Source of the DNA: Pseudomonadota bacterium
GTDB taxonomy: Bacteria; Pseudomonadota; Alphaproteobacteria; Rhodospirillales; Magnetospirillaceae
NCBI GenBank assembly: GCA_021781575.1
Contig: JAJXWP010000010.1
Coordinates: 48,472 to 112,471 of the forward strand
DNA length: 64,000 bases
Reading direction: 5' to 3'
Shown here in pieces: positions 53,532 through 64,000 of this stretch. The notes beneath the pieces are model-generated. The model did not search any database. It saw only the letters and a list, made by a program, of their open reading frames with translations, and was not told where the DNA came from. The translations under genes and the position numbers were made by a program. Numbering within the stretch: position 1 is the first letter of the stretch; every line of letters starts with the position of its first letter.

Positions 53532-55034
53532 CTACATCGCCCGCACATTGCCAAGGAATTGGTTGACCCGGTCCTCCAGATCGGAGGCTTGGCCGGCCAG
53601 CGAATGGGCGACATTCAAGAGCTGCGCCGAGGTGGTCCCGGTCTCCGCGGCCGCTTCTGTCACTCCGTTGATGTTCGCGGAGACCTCTTTCGTCGCGGCT
53701 GATTGTTCTTCCACGGCGCCGGATATGGACGCGTTGATTTCGCTGACCTGTTCGATCGTCTTGACGATGTCGCGAATGGCATTGGCCGTGCCCCGGCTGG
53801 CGTCCTGGATTTCCTTGATCTGTTGCCCGATTTCGTCGGTCGCTCTGGCGGTCTGGTTGGCGAGACTCTTGACCTCTCCAGCCACCACGGCGAACCCTTT
53901 GCCGGCGTCGCCGGCGCGCGCCGCCTCGATCGTCGCATTGAGCGCCAGCAGGTTGGTCTGGCTGGCGATATCGGAAATGAGCTGGGTAACCTCGCCGACT
54001 CTAGCGGCGGTGGAGACCAGCTCGGCGACCAGCTTTTCCGACTTCTGCGCTTCGCCGACGGCGGAAGTGATGACCCGCGTCGCCTCGGTGATCTGACGGG
54101 CGATCTCGTTGACCGAGGCCGCCAGTTCCTCGGTCGCCGAGGCAACCGAGGATGATTGCTGATTGGTCTGCTCCGCCGCCGCCGCAAGTGACTGGGCCGT
54201 GGATTTCATACCTACCGCTGAATGTGCCAGGGCCTCGACCAGGGATTTGACACTGGTCTCGAAATTAGCGGCGAGGGCGGCGTTCTCCTTCTTGCGCCCG
54301 GAAAGATCGGTGGCGAATTTGACGATTTTGCAGACCTTGCCGTTCAGGTCGCGGACCGGATTATAGGACGCCTCGATCCACACCTCCTTGCCGCCTTTGC
54401 CGATGCGCTTGTATTGCGCGGCCTGGTATTCACCCTTGCCGAGCTGTTCCCAGAACAGCTGGTACTCGGGAGATTTCTTGAACGCGGACTCGATGAAAAT
54501 GCTGTGATGCTTGCCTTTGATTTCTTCCAGCCGATAGCCCAGGAGATTGAGGAATTTGTCGTTGGCCGTCAGGACCGTGCCATCGAGAGCGAATTCGATA
54601 ACGGCCTGAGACCGGCCGATGGCGTCGACCTTGCCCTGCAGGTCGGCGAATATCGCCTTCTTCACCGAAACGTCAGTGGCGAATTTCACCACTTTGTACG
54701 GCCGACCGAAGCGGTCTGGGATCGGATTGTAGGATGCCTCGATCCACACCTCCTTGCCCGCCTTGCCGATCCGCTTGAACTCCGCGGCGACGAATTCGCC
54801 GCGCCGCAGTTTCTCCCAGAACTCCCGATATTCGGGCGAATCCTTGTAGGCCGGCTCGACAAACATGCTGTGATGCCGGCCCTTGATCTCGTCCAGTGTG
54901 TAGTTCAATGCCTTGAGGAAATTCTCGTTGGCGGTGACGATCGTGCCATCCATGGTGAATTCGATGATCGCCTGAGACTTGCTGATGGCGCCCACAATCG
55001 CCGCGCCATCTCCGTGGCTGCTAAAAAGACGCAT
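53532..55034 (-). CDS. Soluble methyl-accepting chemotaxis protein with tandem PAS domains
   Basis: 500-residue chemoreceptor with no membrane helix. Two near-identical PAS domains (about 13-125 and 135-250; both contain TANxxFLxxLxY and a [21 protein letters not shown] core) suggest heme/flavin or small-ligand sensing in the cytoplasm. The signalling tip is intact ([29 protein letters not shown], then [13 protein letters not shown]). I start at ATG 55034, which follows AGGGAAAGAG. The repeat of PAS modules looks like an internal duplication. Confidence 0.93.
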   Translation of the reverse strand: MRLFSSHGDGAAIVGAISKSQAIIEFTMDGTIVTANENFLKALNYTLDEIKGRHHSMFVEPAYKDSPEYREFWEKLRRGEFVAAEFKRIGKAGKEVWIEASYNPIPDRFGRPYKVVKFATDVSVKKAIFADLQGKVDAIGRSQAVIEFALDGTVLTANDKFLNLLGYRLEEIKGKHHSIFIESAFKKSPEYQLFWEQLGKGEYQAAQYKRIGKGGKEVWIEASYNPVRDLNGKVCKIVKFATDLSGRKKENAALAANFETSVKSLVEALAHSAVGMKSTAQSLAAAAEQTNQQSSSVASATEELAASVNEIARQITEATRVITSAVGEAQKSEKLVAELVSTAARVGEVTQLISDIASQTNLLALNATIEAARAGDAGKGFAVVAGEVKSLANQTARATDEIGQQIKEIQDASRGTANAIRDIVKTIEQVSEINASISGAVEEQSAATKEVSANINGVTEAAAETGTTSAQLLNVAHSLAGQASDLEDRVNQFLGNVRAM

Positions 55035-55192
55035 GATCTCTTTCCCTCTTTCCATCCATCGGGCCGACTCCAGAGCCGGCTTATTTAGAATGAGTGTAAC
55101 TAGCGAAAGAGTGGGCAGGCGCCACGATCAAATCTGCCCCCAAATGGGGACTGAAAATGAGAATTTCTTTCGAGGCCGACGAGGCCCCCTGT

Positions 55193-55702
55193 TCAATGGG
55201 CCAGCGCCGTCACCCGGTCTTCGTGTTCAACCAGGCGGAGACGAAGCTCATGGAATAACCGGGCCCCGACCGTCAGCGGCATGGTGAAGGCGCTGTAGAT
55301 GTTGAATTCAACCTCGAATGCCAGCAACACCGCATCACCGGCCACATGCATTTCGAAGCTTGATGCAATGCACCGCCGATTATTCTCCGCAGGGTTAATG
55401 ACTTCGTCGTCGATCGCCGGTGGACCGTCGCCCCCATGGCGTGGGCCCGGGCGGTATTTCGCAAGGACCGTGGGGCCGTGCCGGCGGTTCAGTGCGGCCA
55501 TTACCTCACCGCCGTGATCGGTGAACTCGCGCGCCACCGCATCGGGCAGGGAGATGACCCGAGACACCCCGTCATCGAAGACGAACTTCAGGTTGGCGAA
55601 GCGATGGACCGGGTCGAAGCGGCTGGCGAAAGAAACTGCCTGCCGCTCCTCAGCCAATGCCGCCAGCATCTCCGGCGACAGCCGTCCCGGCCTCAGGCGC
55701 AC
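55193..55702 (-). CDS. Hypothetical protein coupled to scoB
   Basis: 169-residue protein starting at GTG 55702, which overlaps the scoB stop by ten bases, so it is probably translated by coupling. The C-terminus is hydrophobic and rich in Leu and Val ([20 protein letters not shown]). No recognised domain. The N-terminus ([21 protein letters not shown]) is helical. Operon position suggests a role in acyl-CoA or ketone-body metabolism, but this is not shown by sequence. Confidence 0.55.
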   Translation of the reverse strand: MRLRPGRLSPEMLAALAEERQAVSFASRFDPVHRFANLKFVFDDGVSRVISLPDAVAREFTDHGGEVMAALNRRHGPTVLAKYRPGPRHGGDGPPAIDDEVINPAENNRRCIASSFEMHVAGDAVLLAFEVEFNIYSAFTMPLTVGARLFHELRLRLVEHEDRVTALAH

Positions 55703-56355
55703 CGCAGGCGGCCCCCGCCGACGCTGAATGCCGCTTCGGTCTTGGCCCGGATCTCATCGACCGTGACGCCTGGCGCCGTCTCGATCAGGCGCATCCCGTC
55801 GTCGCCACGCTTGTCGATGGTGAAAACGCCAAGGTCGGTGATGACCATGTCGACCACCCGCGTCCCTGTCAGCGGCAGGGTGCAGCGATGCAAGAGCTTC
55901 TTTTCGTCGCCTTTGGCGGTGTGTTCCATCACCACCACCACCTTCCTCACCCCGGCCACCAGATCCATGGCGCCGCCCATGCCTTTGACCATCCTCCCCG
56001 GCACCATCCAGTTGGCCAGGTCGCCGTTCTCCGCCACCTGCATGGCGCCCAGAATGGACAGGTCGATATGCCCGCCGCGGATCATGGCGAAGCTGTCGGC
56101 CGACGAGAAATAGCTGGTCTTCGGCAATTCGGTGATGGTCTGTTTGCCGGCGTTGATCAGGTCGGCGTCTTCGTCGCCGGCGAAAGGGAACGGGCCCATG
56201 CCCATCATTCCATTCTCGCTCTGCAGCGTCACCTCGATTCCTTTCGGAATGAAGTTGGCGACCAGGGTGGGGATGCCGATCCCCAGGTTGACATAGAAGC
56301 CATCCTCGAGCTCGCATGCGGCGCGGGCGGCCAATTCGTCACGGTTCCAAGCCAT
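55693..56355 (-). CDS. scoB: 3-oxoacid CoA-transferase, subunit B
   Basis: 220-residue beta subunit of the succinyl-CoA:3-ketoacid (acetoacetate) CoA-transferase. The catalytic Glu lies in the classic [13 protein letters not shown] motif, which forms the glutamyl-CoA intermediate. Other family motifs: [28 protein letters not shown]. It pairs with the upstream scoA, 16 bases before. The enzyme activates acetoacetate or similar acids and links to polyhydroxybutyrate turnover. Confidence 0.95.
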   Translation of the reverse strand: MAWNRDELAARAACELEDGFYVNLGIGIPTLVANFIPKGIEVTLQSENGMMGMGPFPFAGDEDADLINAGKQTITELPKTSYFSSADSFAMIRGGHIDLSILGAMQVAENGDLANWMVPGRMVKGMGGAMDLVAGVRKVVVVMEHTAKGDEKKLLHRCTLPLTGTRVVDMVITDLGVFTIDKRGDDGMRLIETAPGVTVDEIRAKTEAAFSVGGGRLRCA

Positions 56356-56371
56356 TATCCTTCGCTCCTCT

Positions 56372-57070
56372 TCACGCGACCTTGCGGACGGTGCGCTGTT
56401 CGATCCGCTTTTCGTGGGTGCCGCGCAGGATGCGGTTTACGAAGATGCCGGGTGTGTGCACCAGATCGGGATCAATTTCTCCTGGCTGCATCAGGATTTC
56501 GACCTCGGCCACCGTCTGCTTGGCCGCCGTCGCCATCATCGGATTGAAGTTGCGTGCGGTCTTGCGGAATACCAGGTTGCCCTCGGTATCGCCCTTCCAC
56601 GCCTTGACGATGGCGAGGTCGGCGACCAGCGCCCGCTCCATCAGATAGGTTTCGCCGTTGAATTGGCGCGTTTCCTTGCCCTCGGCCACCAGCGTGCCGA
56701 TACCGGTCTTGGTGAAAAAAGCCGGGATTCCGGCTCCGCCGGCGCGAATTCGCTCGGCCAGCGTGCCCTGGGGATTGAACTCCAGCTCCAACTCGCCCGA
56801 CAGGTACTGCTGGGCGAACAGCTTGTTCTCTCCGACATAGGACGAGATCATCTTGCGGATTTGCCGCGTTTCCAGGAGCTTGCCGAGACCGAAGCCGTCG
56901 ACCCCGCAATTATTGGAAATGATCGTCAGCCCCCTGACGCCGCTCTCCTGCAACGCGTCGATCAGATTTTCCGGAATGCCGCAAAGGCCGAAGCCGCCGG
57001 CCATGATTACCATGTCATCGCGAAGAAGCCCGGCAAGGGCGCTTCTGGCGTCTGGATGAACCTTCTTCAT
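56372..57070 (-). CDS. scoA: 3-oxoacid CoA-transferase, subunit A
   Basis: 232-residue alpha subunit. I use ATG 57070 behind GAGGAGCGAG; the frame is open for 6 more codons. Motifs: [17 protein letters not shown] (CoA-binding Gly-rich loop), [29 protein letters not shown] and [13 protein letters not shown]. It heads the operon scoA-scoB-hypothetical. The 190 bases before it contain an inverted repeat CCTCGG/CCGAGG (57133-57146), a possible regulator site. Confidence 0.95.
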   Translation of the reverse strand: MKKVHPDARSALAGLLRDDMVIMAGGFGLCGIPENLIDALQESGVRGLTIISNNCGVDGFGLGKLLETRQIRKMISSYVGENKLFAQQYLSGELELEFNPQGTLAERIRAGGAGIPAFFTKTGIGTLVAEGKETRQFNGETYLMERALVADLAIVKAWKGDTEGNLVFRKTARNFNPMMATAAKQTVAEVEILMQPGEIDPDLVHTPGIFVNRILRGTHEKRIEQRTVRKVA

Positions 57071-57262
57071 CTCGCTCCTCAAGGTCACGTCGGTTGCAGG
57101 GATACTGGGACGAGATCCCTAACGAGACCTTTCCTCGGAGCCGAGGAGGGGCGGTACTTCACGGAATCGCGGATCAATGCGCCGAATGACCGCAGAGGCG
57201 GCCATTGCCGAACAATTCATCGGTTGGGCGGACGCTTTCGCCTCCGCCCTTCGCTCGGCCGT

Positions 57263-57634
57263 CTATCGGGCGGCGGGGCCTGAGGAGGAGGGGGAAGACG
57301 CCGCTCCGTTGGTCATCCGGGCAATGAGACTGGCCACGCGGCCCGCCTCTTCCGCATATTGACTGGTCAGTCGCTGGGCGAATTGGCGTTGGCATTCGAA
57401 AGCGTCGAGCACCGTTCCGCAAGTGAGCAGGCCGCGGAAGGTATCCATATCGTCTTGCAGCCGGCGCTGGGTGAACTGGCCAAGCTCCTGGGAAAGCGCC
57501 ATCGCGCCTTCCAGCATCGAGCGGTTTCCCTCCATCCAGGCCTCAACCGTTTCCGCGTTCATGGGGCCGAACGGGCCATAGCCCGTCATCCAGCCGCCGT
57601 CACTCTCGCCCTGTTTGCGCGATGTGGTGGTCAT
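57263..57634 (-). CDS. Phasin family protein
   Basis: 123-residue helical protein of the alphaproteobacterial phasin type that coats polyhydroxyalkanoate granules. Start ATG 57634 follows GGAG at good spacing. The helix MNAETVEAWMEGNRSMLEGAMALSQEL and the segment FECQRQFAQRLTSQYAEEAGRVASLI are typical of Phasin_2. It lies upstream of and on the same strand as scoAB, consistent with a PHB storage context. A Pro/Ser-rich tail ends the protein. Confidence 0.8.
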   Translation of the reverse strand: MTTTSRKQGESDGGWMTGYGPFGPMNAETVEAWMEGNRSMLEGAMALSQELGQFTQRRLQDDMDTFRGLLTCGTVLDAFECQRQFAQRLTSQYAEEAGRVASLIARMTNGAASSPSSSGPAAR

Positions 57635-58203
57635 TGCACACTCCATCTTTTGTCCGCCGGCGTCGCCTTCTCAAGGGGACCGAAAGCGGCGCCGGCGTTC
57701 AGAGTCAGCGTGACGGCGGGGGGCCCGGGCGTCTGGTTTATTCATTGCTGCTTTGTTGCGCCGACTCCTGTTGCGAACCCTTCCTGGTTGACGAGCTTCG
57801 TGGTGGACGACATGGCGGTGAAGCCGCCTCGGCGCCGGGCTATTGCAGGCATTCCAGCCCAGCCTCGTGACCATCTTCATTAACCTGTGTTAAGCGTGGC
57901 GGCCAATCTTCCGGAGTGCTGCCAATGGCGAGGAAAGGGCGGTGGGGCTGTATTCGTATCGCATACCGTGAGTTGTCATGGGTGTGCCCGATCGACTGGT
58001 GTCTCGACTGATTGACCTTTCGTCGCATCGACCTATCTTAAGGATTGTTCATTGCCCTGGCCGCTTCGGCGACTTGTCATTTGTGCATAGGCCCAGGCAG
58101 GATAGTTCTCGTCGCAAGCGCTTGAATATCAGTTTGCGTCAGTGCACCAGGTTCCTGTTGGCCCTCGCCCGGCGGGGGGCATTTCCGCCTGGAGGTTCGG
58201 GTC
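57635..58203. other. Intergenic region between divergent phasin and Crp/Fnr-type genes
   Basis: 569 bases, no credible gene. It should hold the phasin promoter (near 57640-57760) and the promoter of the Crp/Fnr-like regulator (near 58100-58190). A GGAGG at 58191-58195 is the ribosome-binding site that fixes ATG 58204. No strong FNR box (TTGAT-N4-ATCAA) was found. Confidence 0.45.
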
Positions 58204-59139
58204 ATGGCGCGCAAGATTGACGGGGAACGCCGTGTGGGCGAATCCCCTTGCCCATCTTGGCTTATCCAGTCTTCCGGCGCACCGGCGAGTGTGACGACGG
58301 CGGGCTCACTTGGAATCAACGGCGCCGGGCGCGTTCGCCCCGCTGCCGGGATAGGCATGGCCGTCGACGCATGTCGCTGCTGCCCGATCCGTCAGGGTGG
58401 CGTCTGCGGTGACCTGCCGGATCCGGACATCACCCTGATGCCGGCGCCGGTTCAGGTGATCGCCACCGGTCACGACCTGTTTTCCCAGGGTGAGCCATGC
58501 AGGCACGTGTTCATGATTCTGGAAGGCTGGGTGTGCCTCTACGAGCTGCTGGAAGATGGCCGGCGCCAGATCTTGCACTTCGCCTTGCCGGGAGACATGG
58601 TGGGCTTTCGGCCGGACAGCCGCACCCTCCCGTTCGGGGCCCAGGCGCTGAACCAGGTGCGCCTTTGCGCTATTCCGCGGTTGCGCTTGATCGAGGCGGC
58701 CCGTACCAACCCGGACCTGGCCTTCCGCATCGTCGGCATGCTGTATGATGACGGCGCCGAGGCCTATGAACGGCTCACTTCCATAGGCCGTAAGACGGCT
58801 TTGGAGCGTGTGGCGACCCTGCTGCTGGAGCTGTTCTTCCGGCTCCGTCGCCGAATTCCCCTTGCTCACGGCGAGACCGTGCAGATTCCATTGACCCAGA
58901 CCCACATCGCCGACGCGGTCGGCCTGACGGCGGTGCATGTCAACCGCATGTTGGGATTGCTGCGGCAGAAGGGCATCATCGACTACGGCAACGGCGTGTT
59001 TCGAATCCTCGCTCCAGCCAGACTGTTGCAGATTGCCGGCGCCGATGCGCAAGGAATGGCCGGGCAAGCCGACCAGCCGGTGAAGCGGAACCTTCAATTC
59101 TCGGCGCCTTGCAGCCAGGTGGAACAGCTGAGACACTGA
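58204..59139 (+). CDS. Crp/Fnr-family regulator with Cys-rich N-terminus
   Basis: 311-residue regulator, ATG 58204 with GGAGG at 8 bases. A 70-residue N-terminal extension contains C57, C59, C60 and C68 (DACRCCPIRQGGVC), then C98 (GEPCRHVF) in the cyclic-nucleotide-like fold. The pattern CxxC plus a further Cys recalls FNR's four-cysteine [4Fe-4S] site, though spacing differs. The C-terminal helix-turn-helix is QTHIADAVGLTAVHVNRMLGLL. Oxygen or redox sensing is likely. Its stop is 11 bases from the convergent ppc stop. Confidence 0.88.
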   Translation: MARKIDGERRVGESPCPSWLIQSSGAPASVTTAGSLGINGAGRVRPAAGIGMAVDACRCCPIRQGGVCGDLPDPDITLMPAPVQVIATGHDLFSQGEPCRHVFMILEGWVCLYELLEDGRRQILHFALPGDMVGFRPDSRTLPFGAQALNQVRLCAIPRLRLIEAARTNPDLAFRIVGMLYDDGAEAYERLTSIGRKTALERVATLLLELFFRLRRRIPLAHGETVQIPLTQTHIADAVGLTAVHVNRMLGLLRQKGIIDYGNGVFRILAPARLLQIAGADAQGMAGQADQPVKRNLQFSAPCSQVEQLRH

Positions 59140-59150
59140 TTCCTGCCGAT

Positions 59151-61952
59151 TTACCCCGTATTGCGCAGGCCCGTGGCCAGGGCGTTGATCGACCGCAGCA
59201 CTGGTGTCAGCCATCGACCGCGTTCATAGGCGTCACTGTCGGGAGCGTCACGGTAGCGCTTGATGGCCACGACCTGGATATGGTTCAGCGGGTCGAGATA
59301 GGGATTGCGCCGGGCCAGGGAGAGCGCCAGCCGCGGATTGTCTTCCAGCAGCGTCTGGTGCTCCGACACGGCCAGCACCTGCTCGACGGTGCGGCGGTAT
59401 TCGTCGGCGATGCGCTGGTAGATCTCTTCGGCCACCACCGGATCGCGACAGAGCTGGGCATATTCACGGGCGATCGACATTTCCGACTTGGCCGCGGACA
59501 TTTCGCTGTTCGATAGCAGCGCCCGGAAGAACGGCCATTCGCGATACATCTTCTTCAGCTTGTCCAGGCGGCCGGGATCATCCCCCCGCCACGACTCCAT
59601 GGCACTGCCCAGGCCGTACCAACCGGGCAGCGTCTGCCGTGACTGTCCCCAGCCGAATCCCCAGGGGATGGCCCGCACCGAATATTTCGAGCGGTCCGCC
59701 TTGCTGCGGTGCGACGGCCGCGAACCGATGTTGAGCAGGCCGATCTCGGAAACCGGTGTCGCCTCATAGAAATAGTCGATGAAATGCGGCGTGTTGTCGG
59801 TCAGCGCGCGATAGGCGGCTTCGCCGCGGTTCGCCAGTTCCGCCATCACCGCCATGAACTCGGGTGGATCGGGCGTGCACGCAACCAGCATGCAGCGCGC
59901 CGCTTTCAGCAGGCCGCTGGCGCCCATGGTCAGCTCGTATGCGGCGGTTTCGGCATTGGAATATTTGGCCGACAGCACCTCTCCCTGCTCGGTGAACTTG
60001 ATCTCGCCCGCCAGCGTGCCGGGCGGCTGGGCCAGGATAGCGTCGTGGGTCGGGCCGCCGCCGCGCCCCACGGTGCCGCCGCGACCATGGAACAGGCGGC
60101 AGGACAGGCCGCGCTGGCTGGTCGCCTGGACGATCAGCTTCTGCGCCTGATAAAGGTTCCAACTGGAGGCCAGGATGCCACCGTCCTTGCAGGAGTCGGA
60201 GTATCCCAGCATCACCTCCTGAATATCGCCGTTTGCGGCCAGCAGGGCCCGATAGGCCGGCAGGTCGAGCAGGCTGTCGAGAACCGGTTTGACCCGCGAC
60301 AGGTCGTCGATCGTTTCGAACAGCGGGCTGACGCGGATGTCGCAGAACCAGCTGCCGTCCTCGCGCCGGCCGCACAGGCCGGCAAAGCTGGCCAGGAACA
60401 GGACTTCGAGGACCTGGCTGGCCTGGTGCGCCATGGAGATTACATAGGCGCCGATGGCCCGCGGGCTGATCTCGCGGCGGGCCTCGGCTATGGCGCGCAT
60501 TACCGCCAGCACCTCGCGGGTGTCGGGCGACAGCTCGCCGGCGTAGAGCAGCGGCGTGCCCCCATGCGACAGCAGGTCGCCCAGGATCCGGCACCGGTCC
60601 TGCTCGCTCAGCGCGGCATAGTCGGGCAGGTTGGGGGCCAGGCGGAACAGTTCGGCCACCGCTTCGGTATGGGTGGTCGAGTCCTGCCGGATATCCAGTT
60701 CGGCCAGGAAGAAGCCGAAAGTCTCCGCCAGCCGAACCAGGTCCTTCAACTCGGCTTCGGCCAGGTTGCCGTCGCCGTGGCTGTAAAGCGACGAGCGAAT
60801 GACCAGCAGATCGGCCATGAAGCTCTGTTCGCTCGCATAGCCTCCGCCCAGCCCTGGGTCGGCCTGGCCGGCCAGCAGCGCTTCGAGCCGGGCAAGCTGT
60901 CTGCTCAGCCGATAATGCATCAGGTAGAGTTTGCGACGGTACGGCTCGTGGCTGAAGCGTTTCGGGTTGTCGGCCAACGCCTCGGCGGTGATGGCGTCGT
61001 CTGCCGCCAAGGAATCCTCGAACGCCGGAGAGGGGCGGACCAGGGTCGATGAATGGGTCAGCAGCAGTTGCAACTCGGCGACGCGGCGGAGGTAGACCTT
61101 CAGTACCTCGCGCGCCTGGAGGCGTACAGCGAGGCGCGTCATGTCGTGGGTGACGAAGGGATTGCCGTCGCGGTCCCCCCCGATCCACGATCCGAAGCGG
61201 AGGAATGGCGGGACCCGCAAATCGGCGGCGTCATCCCCATAGACGTTGGCCACGGCGCGCTCGAGATTGCGGTACAACACCGGAACGGCGTCGAACAACG
61301 CTTCGCGAAAATAAAACAGGCCGTTCTTGATTTCGTCTTCGACCTGCGGCTTGTGGACGCGGACCTCGTCGGTCTTCCACAGGGTCTGGATCTGGTTGAC
61401 AAGCTGCTGCTCGATCCGACGGCGCGATAGCTCGCCCAGTGCCGGGTGATTGAGCTGTCGCGCAAGGACGGCCAGGCGCCGCTGAGCCTCGAGCAGCGTG
61501 CGGCGCTTGGCCTCGGTGGGATGGGCCGTGAATACCGGCTGGTACATCAGGCGATCAAGGAGGTGCTGACACTGCGCGACGGTCATCCCCTGGTCGCGAA
61601 GCACACGCAGGCTGTCGTCGAACGAGCCGTGCCACAGCCGCTCCCCCTGTTCCACCTGGCGCCGGCGCTCCTGGTGCGCCTGTTCCGCCTCGACGATGTT
61701 GGCCAGCAGGAAATAGGTGCTGAACGCCCGCACCACATGGGTCAGGGTTTGCGGATCAAGCCTGCCGATCAGCCGCATCAGCTCCCGGCGCTTTCCCGGA
61801 TCTTCATGCTGGCGCAACTCGATGAAGCCCTTGCGCAGAACTTCGACCGTGTCCAAAACCTGATGTGGTTCCTGGTCGCGCAGGACATTGCCCAGCAGGG
61901 TGCCGAACAGCTTGACCTGGCTTCGCAGTTCTCGGTCATCGATAACGTGCAT
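59151..61952 (-). CDS. ppc: Phosphoenolpyruvate carboxylase
   Basis: Makes oxaloacetate from PEP and bicarbonate, replenishing the TCA cycle. 933 residues, full length. Catalytic motifs: FTAHPTEAKRRT (His-containing), GYSDSCKDGGILAS, FHGRGGTVGRGGGPTH (mobile loop), and C-terminal ATGLRNTG, where the final Gly is essential in the family. The start ATG 61952 gives a natural N-terminus. It is divergent from the NDUFS4-like gene with a 300-bp region between. Confidence 0.97.
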   Translation of the reverse strand: MHVIDDRELRSQVKLFGTLLGNVLRDQEPHQVLDTVEVLRKGFIELRQHEDPGKRRELMRLIGRLDPQTLTHVVRAFSTYFLLANIVEAEQAHQERRRQVEQGERLWHGSFDDSLRVLRDQGMTVAQCQHLLDRLMYQPVFTAHPTEAKRRTLLEAQRRLAVLARQLNHPALGELSRRRIEQQLVNQIQTLWKTDEVRVHKPQVEDEIKNGLFYFREALFDAVPVLYRNLERAVANVYGDDAADLRVPPFLRFGSWIGGDRDGNPFVTHDMTRLAVRLQAREVLKVYLRRVAELQLLLTHSSTLVRPSPAFEDSLAADDAITAEALADNPKRFSHEPYRRKLYLMHYRLSRQLARLEALLAGQADPGLGGGYASEQSFMADLLVIRSSLYSHGDGNLAEAELKDLVRLAETFGFFLAELDIRQDSTTHTEAVAELFRLAPNLPDYAALSEQDRCRILGDLLSHGGTPLLYAGELSPDTREVLAVMRAIAEARREISPRAIGAYVISMAHQASQVLEVLFLASFAGLCGRREDGSWFCDIRVSPLFETIDDLSRVKPVLDSLLDLPAYRALLAANGDIQEVMLGYSDSCKDGGILASSWNLYQAQKLIVQATSQRGLSCRLFHGRGGTVGRGGGPTHDAILAQPPGTLAGEIKFTEQGEVLSAKYSNAETAAYELTMGASGLLKAARCMLVACTPDPPEFMAVMAELANRGEAAYRALTDNTPHFIDYFYEATPVSEIGLLNIGSRPSHRSKADRSKYSVRAIPWGFGWGQSRQTLPGWYGLGSAMESWRGDDPGRLDKLKKMYREWPFFRALLSNSEMSAAKSEMSIAREYAQLCRDPVVAEEIYQRIADEYRRTVEQVLAVSEHQTLLEDNPRLALSLARRNPYLDPLNHIQVVAIKRYRDAPDSDAYERGRWLTPVLRSINALATGLRNTG

Positions 61953-62252
61953 GTGTTACTCCACTCGGATCGGCCGGGAACGCAATTAGGAAGTACGTAT
62001 CGAGGTTGGTTTGGCAACCCTGCATCAAACAAACATAGGTAAGATTGGTAATGTTGGGCAATCCCCGGAAAGAGCCGATGTTTCCGCCAAACTTGCGTTG
62101 AAGCTTCAGCGGGGGTGTGGTACCCCATTGAGCCGCCGTGGAGGCGAATGAGCGTTGGCGGACGCCGAGGCGTGTGCCGCCACTGGAGAAGGCGCAGTCC
62201 GGGACCCACGCCTGCCATTTCCGGAGAGCGCCGAAATTGAAGGAGTTTCTGC
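61953..62252. other. Intergenic region between ppc and NDUFS4-like gene
   Basis: 300 bases between two divergent genes, with AT-rich sequence near 61985-62060 that should contain the ppc promoter. No open frame with recognisable content and no repeat found. Confidence 0.4.
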
Positions 62253-62555
62253 ATGCCGCAGCAGGTCCGCATCTACCGTCCGGCGAAGAACGCCATGCAA
62301 TCGGGGCGCGCCAACACGCGCCATTGGGTCCTCGAGTTCGAGCCGTCGGACCGCAAGGAGCCGGATCCTTTGATGGGCTGGAACGGCTCGCGCGATACGC
62401 AGAGCCAGGTACGCATCCGCTTTGACAGCAAGGAGCAGGCCGTCGCCCATGCCGAGCGGGAAGGCTATGCCTACACGGTGATCGAGGACAAGCCGGTCAA
62501 GGCGCCCAAGCCGAAGAATTACGCCGACAATTTCCGCTTCGACCGCGTGGCTTGA
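62253..62555 (+). CDS. Complex I accessory subunit, NDUFS4-like
   Basis: 100-residue ETC_C1_NDUFS4 family protein, the alphaproteobacterial homologue of the 18-kDa subunit of respiratory complex I. Family motifs: VRIYRPAKNAMQSGRANTRHWVLEFE, PLMGWNGSRDTQSQVRIRF, EREGYAYTVIED and PKNYADNFRFDR. It stabilises complex I and supports an alphaproteobacterial origin. It ends 21 bases before tRNA-Arg. The main nuo genes are not in this window. Confidence 0.95.
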   Translation: MPQQVRIYRPAKNAMQSGRANTRHWVLEFEPSDRKEPDPLMGWNGSRDTQSQVRIRFDSKEQAVAHAEREGYAYTVIEDKPVKAPKPKNYADNFRFDRVA

Positions 62556-62576
62556 GGCCGCCGTTCCAGGTCGACT

Positions 62577-63856
<1,280 letters not shown>

Positions 63857-63881
63857 ACGCCGAATTCCTTCAAGATATGGC

Positions 63882-63998
63882 GCGACAATCTGTATGGGAG
63901 TATCGCGACAATCAGGATGGAGAGTTGTCAGTCGCGACGAAGTGATGATTGTCGCCGCCCGACATTAAATCAAGCATTATTTTCATCCTGATTGTCGC
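63882..63998. repeat. Repeated GCGACAAT sites beyond the integrase 5' end
   Basis: Four copies of a GCGACAAT core: direct at 63882-63889 and 63905-63912, inverted at 63948-63955 (ATTGTCGC) and 63991-63998. Two of them extend to a perfect 15-base inverted repeat, GCGACAATCAGGATG (63905-63919) and CATCCTGATTGTCGC (63984-63998). Placed just before the integrase gene, they could be arm-type integrase sites or excisionase/repressor operators of the element that continues past the right edge. Confidence 0.6.
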
Positions 63999-64000
63999 TG

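Overview
The window is about 64 kb of GC-rich, gene-dense DNA. It reads as chromosome of a Rhodospirillales-like alphaproteobacterium (Magnetospirillum/Phaeospirillum-type). This is an inference from the gene content: a bacterial NDUFS4-type complex I subunit, an alphaproteobacterial phasin, a sox cluster without soxCD, PQQ synthesis, and many c-di-GMP, chemotaxis and two-component genes. No rRNA, CRISPR array or replication origin was seen.

Layout, left to right. 0-2.8 kb: type I secretion ABC exporter and adaptor (adaptor cut by the left edge). 3.2-9.2 kb: glutamate synthase gltBD. 9.3-12.6 kb: complete pqqABCDE operon on the minus strand, genes coupled by ATGA/GTGA overlaps. 13.1-17.7 kb: a small lipoprotein, a divergent histidine kinase / NtrC-family regulator pair, and a MetA-type outer-membrane channel gene preceded by a textbook sigma-54 promoter. 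17.7-24.0 kb: thiosulfate-oxidation operon soxY-Z-A-B-T-V-(dsrE-like)-W with no soxX and no soxCD. 24.3-28.8 kb: rubrerythrin, a DUF2786 protein, cspA, then a decayed zone behind tRNA-Pro(UGG) with recombinase-like, antitoxin-like and IS110 remnants and two small envelope genes.

28.7-40.3 kb: a GGDEF-EAL protein, an EF-hand-like protein, ApbE, two CLC channels flanking a MarR regulator with a palindromic operator, an APC permease, an HMA-domain protein and an Xre-type regulator. 40.4-47.5 kb: a six-gene hydrogenase-4-like operon (hyfB-C-E-F-G-I) whose large subunit lacks all [NiFe]-binding cysteines, so it is an energy-converting-hydrogenase-related (Ehr) complex and not a hydrogenase. It is followed by a LuxR-type regulator whose receiver lacks the phospho-acceptor Asp. 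48.4-55 kb: a cupin, an HD-GYP regulator with Asn at the phospho-acceptor site, an alanine-rich lipoprotein, two head-to-head L,D-transpeptidases whose start codons overlap in one CATG, and a double-PAS chemotaxis receptor.

55.2-62.6 kb: 3-oxoacid CoA-transferase scoAB with a coupled unknown gene, a phasin, a Crp/Fnr regulator with a Cys-rich N-terminus, PEP carboxylase and the NDUFS4-like subunit. 62.6-64.0 kb: tRNA-Arg(UCU) with a frameshifted tyrosine integrase ending inside it. This marks the start of an integrated element that runs off the right edge; repeated GCGACAAT-type sites lie beyond the integrase.

Together the genes suggest a respiratory, metabolically flexible bacterium that oxidises reduced sulfur, uses PQQ enzymes encoded elsewhere, stores polyhydroxyalkanoate, fixes carbon anaplerotically, and has an ion-pumping membrane complex of unknown substrate. 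The most interesting target is the Ehr complex with its unusual neighbouring regulator.
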